Assembly: GCA_028821575.1 (NCBI GenBank)
Contig: JAPPFW010000009.1
Location: forward strand, 1-64,000
Reading direction: 5' to 3'
Length of the DNA: 64,000 bases
DNA from: a bacterium
GTDB lineage: Bacteria > Actinomycetota > Acidimicrobiia > Spongiisociales > Spongiisociaceae
In this document: positions 36,232 to 46,143 of the stretch, piece after piece
Layout of the letters: every line of letters begins with the position of its first letter
Numbering within the stretch: the stretch's first letter is position 1
Translations under genes and position numbers: made by a program
Notes under the pieces: model-generated
What the model was told of the DNA's origin: nothing
The model's database searches: none
Seen by the model: the letters and a program-made list of their open reading frames with translations, nothing else

Positions 36232-38877
36232 ATGGAGACCGCCCCCACCGGCCCACTCGCAGGAAGTTACGACCCGGCGCTCGTAGAGGCCCGCTGGTAC
36301 CCGGTCTGGGAGGAGTCCGGCGCCTTCAAACCGGAGGTCAACCCGGACGGTGAACCGTTTGCCATCGTGATCCCACCCCCCAACGTGACCGGGGTGTTGC
36401 ACATCGGCCATGCTCTCGACCACTCCATCCAGGACGCCATCATCCGGCGCAAGCGCATGCAGGGATACGCGGCGCTGTGGCTACCCGGGACCGACCACGC
36501 CGGGATAGCCACCCAGATGGTCGTGGAGCGGGAACTGGCCGACGAGGGGCTCACCCGGCACCAGCTGGGACGGTCCGCGTTCGTCGAGCAGGTGTGGCAA
36601 TGGAAACGGCGCTCCGGTGGCGCGATCACCCAGCAGATGCGGGCCCTCGGAGACTCATGCGACTGGACCAGGGAACGGTTCACCCTCGACGAGGGCCTGT
36701 CGGCTGCGGTCCGCGAGGTGTTCGTGGCCCTCTACGAGAGGGGCCTCATCTATCGCGGCCACCGGATCATCAACTGGTCACCCGGACTCATGACAGCCAT
36801 CTCCGACATCGAGGTCGAGTACGAGGAGGTGGAAGGCCAGATGGTTCACATCACCTATCCCTTCTCGAGCCCCGACCCCGACGCCCGCGACGGCATAACT
36901 GTGGCCACCACACGTGCCGAGACGATGCTGGGGGACACGGGAGTGGCGGTCCACCCCCACGACGAGCGCTACCGGGACCTTGTCGGTCGGACCGTGCGCC
37001 TGCCTCTCATGGATCGCGACATCCCGATCGTGGCGGACGAGGCTGTGGATCCGACCTTCGGCACCGGAGCCGTCAAGGTGACCCCCGCCCACGACCCGCT
37101 CGACTTCGAGATCGCGATGAGAACCGGACTCTCGCCGGTCGAGGTGATCGGCCCCGACGGCAGCATGACCGAAGCCGCCGGCCGGTTCGCCGGCCTGGAC
37201 CGGTTCGAAGCCAGGGAGAGGGTCGTCGAGGCGCTCCGACAGGGCGGCTACCTGGACCGGATCGAGGAATACGTCCACACCGTCGGGCACTGCTCGCGGA
37301 GCGGGGTCGTCGTCGAACCCCTCCTGTCGCGCCAATGGTTCGTCAGGGTGGGCAAGCTGATCGGTCCGGCTGTGGATGCGGTCCGAAGCGACGAGTGCCG
37401 TTTCGTCCCCAAGCGCTGGGAGAAGAACTACTTCCACTGGATGGAGAACCTGCAGGACTGGTGCATCAGCCGCCAACTCTGGTGGGGTCATCGGATTCCC
37501 GCCTGGTACTGCGATCTCGACGGCGCGGTGACGGTGGCGAGGAAGCGGCCCCAGGGCTGCTCCGAGTGCGGTTCGGAGGACCTGCGCGCCGACGAGGACG
37601 TGCTCGACACCTGGTTCAGTTCCGCCCTGTGGCCCTTCTCCACGCTCGGGTGGCCCGGCGACTCCCCGGATCTGGCCCGCTTCTACCCGACCGACGTGCT
37701 CGTTACGGGCTACGACATCATCTTCTTCTGGGTGGCCCGCATGCTGAAGATGGGACTCGAGTTCGTGGGCGACGTGCCTTTCCGGGAGATCGTGATCCAT
37801 GGACTGGTGCGGGCGTCGGACGGTCGCAAGATGTCGAAGTCTCTCAACAACATCGTCGACCCCTTGGAGATGATCGACTCCTACGGCGCCGACGCCTTGC
37901 GTCTCAGCTTGCTGCAGTCGGCTTCTCCCGGCCACGACGTCCCCTTCGACGTCAAATGGGTGGACGCCGCCCGGCGTTTCGGCAACAAGCTCTGGAACGC
38001 CGTCAAGTTCGCCCTCATCCACATCGAGAGCGGGAGCGTCCCCGCGACCGGCGGCTACCCCCAGGCGCCCGGACCCGTCGACTGCTGGGTCCTCGCCCGG
38101 CTCGGCGAGGTCGCAGCCGAGACCGACGCCCTCCTGGACCGCCACCGCCTGTCCGACGCCTACTCGAAGCTGTACTCCTTCGCCTGGTCCGAGGTGTTCG
38201 ACTGGTATCTAGAGATGTCCAAGCCGACGCTCGCAGGTGGCGGATCCGGCGCTCGCGCTGCTCGCCGGACGCTAGGCGTCGTGCTCCGCGACCTGCTCAA
38301 GCTCTTCCATCCGGCGATTCCCTTTCTCACCGAGGAACTCCACAGCCACCTGGTGGGGGACACCCTTCTGATCACCTCATCCTGGCCCGAGGTCCCGCAC
38401 TACGCGGCGCCGCCGGGGATGGAGAACCTCCAGGGCCTGGTCTCGGGACTCCGCCGCTTCCGTGCCTCCCACGGTCTCGGGGCCCGCCGGGACCTTGCCC
38501 CCGTCATTCACGACCCCGGCGGTGTCTGGGAAGATTGGTGGGAACGCCAGGTGAAGGCTCTCGCGTCGAGCACCCCCAAGCTCGGAGAACCGCCGGAGGG
38601 CGGCGGTCACATGAGGGTGGTGGCCGGAACCGTCCACGCCTACATACCCGTGGCCGGCCTGGTGGACGTCGAAGGGGAGAGGGCACGCCTCGCCGGCCGC
38701 GTCGAGAAGGTCGAGGCGGACCTGCGGCGGGCCGAGCGGAAGCTCTCGAACCCCTCCTTCCGCGAGCGAGCCCCCACCGAGATCGTCGCCAAGGAAGAGG
38801 CGAAAGCCGCCGACGCCCGCAGGTCGCTGGAGGCGCTGGCCGAGCAGATGGACTCGCTTCCGGTGGCTGGTGGCTAG
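36232..38877 (+). CDS. valS: valyl-tRNA synthetase
   Basis: 881 residues, normal for bacterial ValRS. Class I signatures: HIGH at His57-Ile-Gly-His60 (TGVLHIGHALDHS) and KMSKS in SDGRKMSKSLNN. A connective-polypeptide editing domain lies between (GDTGVAVHPHDERY, GTGAVKVTPAHDP). The C-terminal coiled coil (VDVEGERARLAGRVEKVEA and on) is characteristic of ValRS. The stop codon lies inside a GGTGGCTAG-type repeat, so the last few residues (PVAGG) come from repeat sequence. Confidence 0.97.
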   Translation: METAPTGPLAGSYDPALVEARWYPVWEESGAFKPEVNPDGEPFAIVIPPPNVTGVLHIGHALDHSIQDAIIRRKRMQGYAALWLPGTDHAGIATQMVVERELADEGLTRHQLGRSAFVEQVWQWKRRSGGAITQQMRALGDSCDWTRERFTLDEGLSAAVREVFVALYERGLIYRGHRIINWSPGLMTAISDIEVEYEEVEGQMVHITYPFSSPDPDARDGITVATTRAETMLGDTGVAVHPHDERYRDLVGRTVRLPLMDRDIPIVADEAVDPTFGTGAVKVTPAHDPLDFEIAMRTGLSPVEVIGPDGSMTEAAGRFAGLDRFEARERVVEALRQGGYLDRIEEYVHTVGHCSRSGVVVEPLLSRQWFVRVGKLIGPAVDAVRSDECRFVPKRWEKNYFHWMENLQDWCISRQLWWGHRIPAWYCDLDGAVTVARKRPQGCSECGSEDLRADEDVLDTWFSSALWPFSTLGWPGDSPDLARFYPTDVLVTGYDIIFFWVARMLKMGLEFVGDVPFREIVIHGLVRASDGRKMSKSLNNIVDPLEMIDSYGADALRLSLLQSASPGHDVPFDVKWVDAARRFGNKLWNAVKFALIHIESGSVPATGGYPQAPGPVDCWVLARLGEVAAETDALLDRHRLSDAYSKLYSFAWSEVFDWYLEMSKPTLAGGGSGARAARRTLGVVLRDLLKLFHPAIPFLTEELHSHLVGDTLLITSSWPEVPHYAAPPGMENLQGLVSGLRRFRASHGLGARRDLAPVIHDPGGVWEDWWERQVKALASSTPKLGEPPEGGGHMRVVAGTVHAYIPVAGLVDVEGERARLAGRVEKVEADLRRAERKLSNPSFRERAPTEIVAKEEAKAADARRSLEALAEQMDSLPVAGG

Positions 38878-38927
38878 TGGCTTGTGGCTGTTGAAGACCA
38901 CTGACCACTGACCACTGACCACTACGA
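38866..38927. repeat. TGGC/ACCACTG repeat on the valS stop codon
   Basis: Left part is copies of GTGGCT(A/T), right part four tandem ACCACTG units ending at the folC start. The halves are imperfect reverse complements: GTGG words pair while the bases between mismatch. The valS TAG is within the left half. Confidence 0.6.
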
Positions 38928-40237
38928 TGTCCTCTCGTGATTGTCGCTTGAACTACGACGAAGCGGTCGCCTTCCTGGATCGCCATATCGAGCTCGGATG
39001 GAAGCCTGGGCTGGAGCGCATACGGCGTCTCGTGGAGATCATGGGTTCTCCGCACCTCGGGTATCCGGCCATCCACGTCGCCGGCACAAACGGCAAGACC
39101 ACCACCACCCGCGCCGCTGCCTCCATCGTGGACTGCCTGGGCCTCAGGACCGGGACCTACACCTCGCCGCACCTGCAACGGATAGAGGAACGCTTCACCG
39201 TCGGCGGTGAGATCGCCAAACCCGAGGACTTCGCCCAGGCCGTGTCAGACGTCGCGCCGTTCGTGGACCTCCTGGAGCGGGAGCGGGGAGAGCGCGCCAC
39301 CTACTTCGAGCTCACCACCGCGGCCGCCTTCGCCTACTTCGCCAACGAGGCGGTGGATGCCGCAGTCGTGGAGGTGGGGATGGGAGGCCGGCTCGACGCC
39401 ACCAACATCCTGGACGCCGGCGTGGCCGTGCTCACCGGGGTCTCGATCGATCATGCCGAGTACCTGGGGGACACGCCAGCGGAGATCGCGGGTGAGAAAC
39501 TCGAGATCGTCAAGCCGGGGAGTGTCCTCGTCACCGGGCACCTCGACCGGGATGTGGCCGCGGTCGCAGATCGCAAGACCGCCGCGACGGGTGTGCACCG
39601 GTACTCTCTGGGGCGCGACTTTCGTGTTGAAGACCTCCGGATGTCGGTCGGCGGCTGGGCATTCGACCTCGACGGTGTCCACGGCTATTACGAGGATCTC
39701 TACCTGCCGCTGCACGGGCGCCATCAGGTGGCCAACGCCGCGATCGCGGTGGTGGCCGTGGAGCAACTCCTGGGCCGACCTCTCGCTCTGGACGCCGTCC
39801 AGGAGGGTCTGGCCGCGGTGCGCGTGCCCGCCCGCATCGAAGTGGTGGCCCGCTCGCCCCTGGTCGTGATCGACGGGGCCCACAACCCGGAGTCCTGCCA
39901 GGCGCTTGCCCGAACACTGCTCGAGGAACTGCCCCCGGTGGCATGGACCCTGGTGATCGGAGCCTTCCGCGACAAGGACATCACCGCCATGCTGGTCCCC
40001 TTCGCGGGTCTCGCCGCCAAGGTGATCGCGACCGCGGTCGACCACGACCGGGCGACCCGGCCCGACGATCTCGTGAGGCTCATCGACCGGGTGCTGCCCG
40101 GGGTGCCGGTCTCGTCCGCCGCCGATGTGGCCCGGGCCTTGGACATCGCGCGGAGTTGGACCGCGGAGGACGAGGCCATCCTGGTGGCCGGCTCTCTGTA
40201 CGTGGCCGGTGAAGCCCGGTCGTGTCTCGTGTCTTAG
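38927..40237 (+). CDS. folC: folylpolyglutamate/dihydrofolate synthase
   Basis: 436-residue Mur-ligase-type enzyme that adds glutamate to folates and, in many bacteria, makes dihydrofolate from dihydropteroate. P-loop VAGTNGKTTTTRA near residue 48, then YTSPHLQRIEERF with the metal/folate loop, and the C-terminal Rossmann-like domain with VIDGAHNPES. The valS-folC order is common in Gram-positive bacteria. Start ATG 38927 lies at the edge of a repeat; a TTG 18 bases later (LNYDEAV) is possible. Confidence 0.93.
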   Translation: MSSRDCRLNYDEAVAFLDRHIELGWKPGLERIRRLVEIMGSPHLGYPAIHVAGTNGKTTTTRAAASIVDCLGLRTGTYTSPHLQRIEERFTVGGEIAKPEDFAQAVSDVAPFVDLLERERGERATYFELTTAAAFAYFANEAVDAAVVEVGMGGRLDATNILDAGVAVLTGVSIDHAEYLGDTPAEIAGEKLEIVKPGSVLVTGHLDRDVAAVADRKTAATGVHRYSLGRDFRVEDLRMSVGGWAFDLDGVHGYYEDLYLPLHGRHQVANAAIAVVAVEQLLGRPLALDAVQEGLAAVRVPARIEVVARSPLVVIDGAHNPESCQALARTLLEELPPVAWTLVIGAFRDKDITAMLVPFAGLAAKVIATAVDHDRATRPDDLVRLIDRVLPGVPVSSAADVARALDIARSWTAEDEAILVAGSLYVAGEARSCLVS

Positions 40238-40938
40238 GAGGAAGCCGAGGAGGGACGGATCCTGCCGGCTCCCCCGTCGCCGGACGCCTGGGCTACAACG
40301 TGGTCGGCGAACGAATACGTCCTGTACGGGTCTCGGTGCCTCCCCGGTGTCACGTCTCCTGGACTCTCACAGTTACCCGGAACGTACCGACCGTCCCGCC
40401 AGGCAACCCCGCGGACCAAGAACGCGAAAAACCCCCGAACGGACCCGTCCGGCGGGCCCACCCCCGACCGCCACCTCCGAAGTCTCCGAACGCGTCCCGC
40501 CATCCCCCGCAAGGAGTCGGCTCCCACAACATGATCCCTGCCCCGGTCCGATCGGCACCGCACACGGACCGTTGGTGTCTGCGGCTACTTACCAGCATGC
40601 AACGGGACCGTGACACGGACAACCCCCTCGGTACGCCGCCTCGGTCCCCGAAAGCGCCGTGAGCGGACCGGGATGCCGATCGATGGACCTCGCGGTGCGC
40701 TTGCCCAGCGAGCCGGAGAGATCGGGACACCGGAGAGGCTGACCACCCGTGCAGCGGGCTTCGCGGACAACCGACCACCTCTTCTACCAGGCGATCTTCC
40801 CAGCAGAGAACCCCGTTAGGTAGTTCTTCGGGTCTCTCCTAGAATGCGTCCCAGGCTTCCGTTGCTCGCGTGAACGCCCGGGGGGACGCACTCGCCTCCG
40901 GCACCGCTCACTGACCGAATAGGGAGGAACGCCTGAGG
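40238..40938. other. 700-base intergenic region between folC and ndk
   Basis: No gene with family support, although long overlapping frames exist on both strands. It holds the conserved element at about 40513-40632. A TAGAAT word at 40840-40845 could be the -10 of ndk; its -35 is weak. Confidence 0.5.
40513..40632. ncRNA. repeated conserved intergenic element, copy A (possible structured RNA)
   Basis: Matches, in reverse orientation, a segment at 56364-56479. In the 38-base core (40568-40605) I count 34 identical positions. CCGTTG (40569-40574) and CAACGG (40600-40605) form the same 6-base stem in both copies. GGTCCG and CGGACC (40551-40571 area) can pair as an alternative. Neither copy lies in a recognised gene. 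Structured RNA, protein-binding site or small mobile repeat remain possible. Confidence 0.45.
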
Positions 40939-41343
40939 ATGCCCCACCAGAGCACTTTCATAATGGTCAAGCCGGACGGCGTCCGGCGCGGTCTCGTAGG
41001 GGAGGTGATCGCACGATTCGAGGCCAAGGGATTGTCGCTCGAACGTATGGAGCTCACGGTCCCCAGCGGGGAGGTCGCTGCACGGCACTACGCCGAGCAC
41101 CGGCAGAAGTCCTTCTACGCCGGGCTCATCGACTTCATCACCTCCGGACCGGTGGTTGCCATGCAGTGGTCGGGGGAGTCCGCCGTGACGGTGGCCCGGA
41201 CCATGATCGGGAGCACCGATCCGGTCGGCGCACCACCCGGAACGATCAGGGGCGACTTCGGACTCGACGTGCAGGAGAACATCGTGCACGGGTCGGACAG
41301 CCCCGATAGCGCTGCGCGGGAACTCGCGATATGGTTCGGTTAG
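40939..41343 (+). CDS. ndk: nucleoside diphosphate kinase
   Basis: 134-residue NDP kinase balancing nucleoside triphosphates. N-terminal TFIMVKPDGVRRGLVGEV is the family signature, and the phospho-accepting His is in ENIVHGSDS near residue 114. GGGAGG lies upstream of ATG 40939. It precedes mreB, as in many actinobacteria, but 92 bases and a new -10-like TAGAAT (41400-41405) separate them. Confidence 0.97.
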   Translation: MPHQSTFIMVKPDGVRRGLVGEVIARFEAKGLSLERMELTVPSGEVAARHYAEHRQKSFYAGLIDFITSGPVVAMQWSGESAVTVARTMIGSTDPVGAPPGTIRGDFGLDVQENIVHGSDSPDSAARELAIWFG

Positions 41344-41435
41344 CCGGTGAGCGCCGCGGATAAGTATCTCTCCTGGATGGGTCATGCCTCCGGACCGGCT
41401 AGAATCAATGTGCACCGTTTACCCGGGGTCTAGAC

Positions 41436-42467
41436 ATGCCCGATAATTTCTTCACTATCGCGGGCCAGGACATGGCTGTGGATCTCGGGACCGCCAACAC
41501 CCTCGTGTACGTGCGGAACCGGGGTGTCGTGCTGAACGAGCCGTCGGTGGTCGCGATCAACACGCACACGAACGAGGCCTTGGCCGTGGGTATGGACGCC
41601 AAGCGCATGATCGGCCGAACCCCCTCCTACGTGAAGGCGATCCGGCCCCTCCGCGACGGGGTGATCGCCGACTTCGACATCACCGAACGGATGCTGCGGT
41701 ATTTCATTCAGCGGGTTCACAGGCGCCGCTGGGCGAAGCCGAGGATCGTCATCTGCGTACCTTCGGGAATCACCGGGGTCGAGCGGCGAGCCGTCGAGGA
41801 GGCCGCCTATCACGCCGGAGCGCGCAGAGCCTTCACCGTCGACGAACCGATGGCGGCCGCCATCGGCTGCGCGCTACCCGTCAACGAACCGATCGGGTCG
41901 ATGGTGGTCGATATCGGGGGAGGCACCACCGAGGTCGCGGTGATCGCTCTCGGCGGCATCGTCGTGTCGAAGAGCATCCGGGTGGGCGGCGACGAGATGG
42001 ACGAGCGGATCGTCGAGTGGGTGAAGAAGGAACACAACCTCCTGCTGGGCTTGCGGACCGCCGAGCAGATCAAGATGACCATCGGCTCGGCATACCCCTT
42101 CCAGGACGAGCCGAGCGCCGAGGTTCGTGGCCGGGACCTCATGTCCGGGCTGCCGAAGACAATCCTCATCAGTGCGTCCGAGGTTCGCACGGCGATCGAG
42201 GAGCCGGTGTCGGCGATAGTCGATGCCGTGCGGGTGACCCTCGACAACACGCCCCCCGAGCTGGCGGCGGACCTGATGGACATCGGCATCGTCCTCACCG
42301 GGGGCGGCGCTCTGCTGAAGGCACTGACACACCGCATTGCATTCGAGACGGGGATGATGGTGAGCACCGCCGAACGTCCGCTCCAGTCCGTCGTGATCGG
42401 GTCGGGGAAGTGTCTCGAGGAGTATGACGTGCTGCACACGGTTCTCGACTCGTCCGGTCGTCCCTGA
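41436..42467 (+). CDS. mreB: rod-shape-determining actin homologue MreB
   Basis: 343 residues. Filament-forming ATPase guiding side-wall peptidoglycan synthesis. Actin-fold motifs: phosphate 1 DLGTANTLVYV near residue 16, phosphate 2 VVDIGGGTTEVAV and the adenosine motif IVLTGGGALLKAL. N-terminal NFFTIAGQDMAVD may be the membrane-binding part. It heads the mreB-mreC-mreD-mrdA-rodA elongasome cluster, implying a rod-shaped or elongating cell. Confidence 0.97.
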   Translation: MPDNFFTIAGQDMAVDLGTANTLVYVRNRGVVLNEPSVVAINTHTNEALAVGMDAKRMIGRTPSYVKAIRPLRDGVIADFDITERMLRYFIQRVHRRRWAKPRIVICVPSGITGVERRAVEEAAYHAGARRAFTVDEPMAAAIGCALPVNEPIGSMVVDIGGGTTEVAVIALGGIVVSKSIRVGGDEMDERIVEWVKKEHNLLLGLRTAEQIKMTIGSAYPFQDEPSAEVRGRDLMSGLPKTILISASEVRTAIEEPVSAIVDAVRVTLDNTPPELAADLMDIGIVLTGGGALLKALTHRIAFETGMMVSTAERPLQSVVIGSGKCLEEYDVLHTVLDSSGRP

Positions 42468-42560
42468 CGGGATGCCGGACCGTAGCCGTCGCCGGCTACC
42501 GGGAATCCACAGGACCTCCCCCCGCCGCTGGTCGACCCCGGACATCTCCAGCCCGCGCCC

Positions 42561-43568
42561 GTGAGATCACGGTACGGATCCGCGCGCCGGGGCATGGGCG
42601 CGGCCGCCTCCGGGCACTCGATCGCCAGACAAAGGTCATCGCGGATCGAGACCGACCGGTCAGCATATGTTGCGATCGGGTTGCTGATCGTATCCCTGCT
42701 GCTGATGACATACGACATCCGGTCCTCCAACCGCGGGATCGGCACAACCCTGCGCAACGCGGCGCAATACATCGTTGCTCCCGTACAGGCCGGGGCCAAT
42801 GCGGTGGTGACGCCGCTGGTCGACTTCACCGACGGGGTCGCCAATCTTGCGGGTCTCCGGGACGAGAACGAACGGCTCAGGATCCGCATCGGGGAGCTGG
42901 AGCGGGAGGTGGTTCGCGTCGGACACCTCGAGGAACAGGTCGATCAACTCAACGTGCTGCTTGGCCTGCGTCTCGAGGACAACCTGCACGAGCTGGCCGT
43001 GAACGCGGAGGTCACCGGTCGGGGAGGCACGCTGGACCCGACCATGCTCATCGATCGGGGAACCGACGACGGCGTGCACCCCGGCCAGCCGGTTCTGGAC
43101 GGCAAGGGTGCCTTGATAGGCGTCGTCTCCGAGGCTAGCGAGCAGACCGCGACGGTGATCCCGATCACATCCCGCAAGGCGCCCGGGGTGACGGTCCGGC
43201 TGGCCAACGGACGGAGAGGGATAGTGGAGGGCGAGGGCACCGACGCCCTGTCCCTGACGATCCTCAATGCGCGGTTCCCGGTTCGCAAGGGCGAGCTTCT
43301 CACAACTTTCGGCCCCTACGGCGAGTCCGTATCGTATCCGAAAGGTCTCGACGTCGGGCTGGTTGCCGACTCGGCTTCACCCCGCTCCGGCGTCCTCAGC
43401 GTCGACGTGGATCCCATCGGCGACATCGAGGACGTCGAGTTCGTGGTGGTGATCCCCTGGCCTCCCGCCCCGGACCAGCTCGAGGACGAGGCCGAGATTC
43501 CCGCCACCTTCGAGGACCCGCTCCCGGGGGATCCATCCACCGGGAGCGAGGAGGAGGGCGGCCAGTGA
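42561..43568 (+). CDS. mreC: rod-shape-determining protein MreC
   Basis: 335 residues. One membrane helix at about 37-52 (AIGLLIVSLLLMTYD), a coiled coil around 95-130 (RDENERLRIRIGELEREVV), then the beta-rich MreC domain with TDDGVHPGQPV and ends in an acidic Pro-rich tail. Links MreB filaments to the periplasmic penicillin-binding proteins. GTG 42561 is uncertain; ATG 42594 would remove 11 basic residues. The stop overlaps mreD by GTGA. Confidence 0.92.
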   Translation: MRSRYGSARRGMGAAASGHSIARQRSSRIETDRSAYVAIGLLIVSLLLMTYDIRSSNRGIGTTLRNAAQYIVAPVQAGANAVVTPLVDFTDGVANLAGLRDENERLRIRIGELEREVVRVGHLEEQVDQLNVLLGLRLEDNLHELAVNAEVTGRGGTLDPTMLIDRGTDDGVHPGQPVLDGKGALIGVVSEASEQTATVIPITSRKAPGVTVRLANGRRGIVEGEGTDALSLTILNARFPVRKGELLTTFGPYGESVSYPKGLDVGLVADSASPRSGVLSVDVDPIGDIEDVEFVVVIPWPPAPDQLEDEAEIPATFEDPLPGDPSTGSEEEGGQ

Positions 43569-44086
43569 CCGTATGGCACCTTGTCGTCTCGCTGACCCTG
43601 GTACTCGTGGCCGTGCTGGTGCAGACCACCATATTCCGCGCGGTCCGCCCGTTCGACGTGAGTCCCGACATCCTGCTGCTGATGGTGATCGCCTGCGGGC
43701 AATGGCTGAAGCCGGAGGCGGCCGTCCTGCTGGGGTTCGTCGGAGGCCTGATGCTCGACCTGTTCGGAACAGCGCCGCTAGGACTCCATGCGCTGGCCTA
43801 CACGCTGGCAGCGTACGCAACCGTGAGGGTGGGCGACCGTTTCAACTACGGGCTGTATTTCGCCGTCTCGGCAGTCGGCGGGATCACGTTCGTCGGGATC
43901 GCCACCGTGGCCCTGATCGGCACGCTCTTCGGCGAGGGCACACTGGCGTCTCCGGGGATCGTCAGGACCCTGGTGCTCGTGCCGGCGTACAACACGGTCC
44001 TGGCTCTCGCCGTGCTCCCGATGACCACCTGGCTGTACGGAACCCGCCTGGCACCCAGGTACTCCCGGCCCGGAACGCCGATATGA
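43565..44086 (+). CDS. mreD: rod-shape-determining membrane protein MreD
   Basis: 173 residues, five to six membrane helices (LVVSLTLVLVAVLVQTTIF first) and the MreD-like segment GFVGGLMLDLFGTAPLGLHAL. GTG start within the mreC stop. Forms the MreCD complex in the membrane; sequence conservation in this family is low, and context strengthens the call. Confidence 0.92.
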   Translation: MTVWHLVVSLTLVLVAVLVQTTIFRAVRPFDVSPDILLLMVIACGQWLKPEAAVLLGFVGGLMLDLFGTAPLGLHALAYTLAAYATVRVGDRFNYGLYFAVSAVGGITFVGIATVALIGTLFGEGTLASPGIVRTLVLVPAYNTVLALAVLPMTTWLYGTRLAPRYSRPGTPI

Positions 44087-44147
44087 GACGTCCACGGCCC
44101 CGCTGTCGCCGCATCCGGCGTCGAACGCGCCGGCCACGGATAACCCG

Positions 44148-46097
44148 ATGAAGCCGACTCTGAGGGTGGGACTGCTGGCCATTCTGTTCACTGCAGGCTT
44201 CACGGTCCTGTTCATCAGGCTCTGGTTCGTCCAGCTGGCGGTGGGACCGGAATGGGCCCGCCAGGCCGACCAGAACATCGTTCGGGTCGAATCGATCGCG
44301 GCGCCCAGGGGCAACATCGTGGACCGGAACGGGATACTGCTGGCCACGTCGCGCCCCCAACTCGTCCTGGAGGTCGATCGGGCCGAGCTGCCGATCGAGG
44401 TCGAGAACGACGTCATCCAGCGGCTGGCGGCCATCCTCGACGTGTCGCCGGTGGAGGTGAGGGGCCAGGTCGAACGGGCCCGGTCCGGCGAGGTGGCTCT
44501 GCTGACCGAGTTCCAGATCGACACCGACACGGCATACCTGGTGATGGAGCAACGTCGCAGCCTTCCCGGCGTTACCGTGAAGGCGCTCCCGGTCCGCGGG
44601 TATCTCCGCGGGCAGTTGATGGGACACGTTCTCGGCCACATCGGGCTACCCTCGGCCGCCGACCTGGAGAGGCTCCCGCAGATGGACGCCAACACGCCCA
44701 TAGGGAAGCTGGGCGTCGAGCGGGAGTACGACGACTTCCTCCAGGGCACGCCCGGCAAGGTCGCCTACCGGATCAACGCCCAGGGCGACGTCCTCGACGT
44801 GGTTGGCGATCCCGTGGAGCCGCTCCAGGGCGCGACGCTGCGGTTGACCCTCGACATACCCATCCAGGAGGCGGTGGAGGAGATACTCGTCGAGGCCATC
44901 GAGCTGTCCAACACCCTGAAGGACGAGCGGGAGCCGACCGACCCGGGTCGTATCCCGGGGCCGGCGGAGAGAGCGGCGGCTCTGGTGATGGAGGTTGAGA
45001 CCGGGGCGATCCTCGCGATGGCCTCCTACCCGACGTTCGAACCCGAGTCGTTCGTCGGGGGCATCGACATCGAGACGTTCGATGAGCTGTCCAGCCGCCA
45101 GGCCTTCAACAACCTGGTCATCCAGGGCCTCAAGCCCCCGGCGTCCACCTTCAAGACGATCACCTACGTGACCGCCCTCGAAGAGGGGATCTTCCCCGAG
45201 GGAGTGTCCTCCCCCGACGAGGTGATCCAGTGTTCACCCCAACTCGAAGCCGACTTCGTCGATCGCTCCCAGCTCGTCTGGCGCAACTGGACCTACCCCG
45301 AGGCGGACGGATACCAGGATCTGCACGATGCGATCCGGCGTTCCTGCAACATCTACTTCTGGGAGATAGCCCTCTCCATATGGCACACCTACAAGCTCAC
45401 AGAGCAGGAGGGAATGGTCCAGGACTGGGCACGGAGCCTCGGCCTGGGAAGGGCCACCCAGGTGGACCTTCCCTTCGAGAACGAAGGAATCCTGGGAGAC
45501 CGGCAACTGTTCGAGGAGTGGCGGGAGAGCCAGCCCTGGCGGGTTCGCCGCGAGGGCTGGTTGGGAGGCGACCTCATGAACCTGGTGGTCGGCCAGGGAC
45601 CGATCCTCGCCACACCCATACAGATGGCCGTGGCGTATGCCTCGGCTGTCAACGGCGGAACCGTCTACCAACCTCGGGTAGCCGACCGTCTCGAGTCCGC
45701 GGACGGCCAGGTGATCCGCACGATGGAGCCCCGTGTGTTGCGTACACTCGACATGCATGCGGACACGGTGGAGAGTCTGCGGACGGACCTGGCCTCCGTG
45801 GTCAGCGGCGGGACGGCCCGGAGAGCCTTCGCCAACATGGGGCCCGTTGCCGGGCAGATCGGCGGCAAGACGGGCACAGCCCAGGCCTTTACCGACCAGG
45901 ACGGGACCTTCCACGACTCCACGGCCTGGTTCATAGGGGTGGCCCCCATCGACGACCCGATGTGGGTGGTGGCCGTAATGGTCGACGAGGGCGGATCCGG
46001 AGGGGCGGTCGCAGCCCCCGCAGCCCGGGCTATCTTCCAGTACCTCTTGGGCGATCCGGTGACCGCCTTGGAGGCCGGCGAGGACACGGAGCGTTAG
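44148..46097 (+). CDS. mrdA: penicillin-binding protein 2, elongation transpeptidase
   Basis: 649 residues. N-terminal membrane anchor at about 8-28 (VGLLAILFTAGFTVLFI), then the dimerisation/pedestal domain with RGNIVDRNG, then the transpeptidase domain. Active-site motifs: SxxK in PPASTFKTITY, SxN in RRSCNIYFWE and KTG in GGKTGTAQAF. Crosslinks side-wall peptidoglycan together with RodA, encoded 46 bases downstream. Confidence 0.96.
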   Translation: MKPTLRVGLLAILFTAGFTVLFIRLWFVQLAVGPEWARQADQNIVRVESIAAPRGNIVDRNGILLATSRPQLVLEVDRAELPIEVENDVIQRLAAILDVSPVEVRGQVERARSGEVALLTEFQIDTDTAYLVMEQRRSLPGVTVKALPVRGYLRGQLMGHVLGHIGLPSAADLERLPQMDANTPIGKLGVEREYDDFLQGTPGKVAYRINAQGDVLDVVGDPVEPLQGATLRLTLDIPIQEAVEEILVEAIELSNTLKDEREPTDPGRIPGPAERAAALVMEVETGAILAMASYPTFEPESFVGGIDIETFDELSSRQAFNNLVIQGLKPPASTFKTITYVTALEEGIFPEGVSSPDEVIQCSPQLEADFVDRSQLVWRNWTYPEADGYQDLHDAIRRSCNIYFWEIALSIWHTYKLTEQEGMVQDWARSLGLGRATQVDLPFENEGILGDRQLFEEWRESQPWRVRREGWLGGDLMNLVVGQGPILATPIQMAVAYASAVNGGTVYQPRVADRLESADGQVIRTMEPRVLRTLDMHADTVESLRTDLASVVSGGTARRAFANMGPVAGQIGGKTGTAQAFTDQDGTFHDSTAWFIGVAPIDDPMWVVAVMVDEGGSGGAVAAPAARAIFQYLLGDPVTALEAGEDTER

Positions 46098-46143
46098 GAG
46101 GGCGCGGGCAGATGAACGGAGGGACAGTCAGGGCGGAGAGCCG

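Noticed and set aside
40222..40778. Open frames of 140-146 codons on both strands between folC and ndk
   Set aside because: Low-complexity Pro/Arg or Gly/Arg composition, no ribosome site, no family. Their only conserved part is the repeated element, which also preserves stems.
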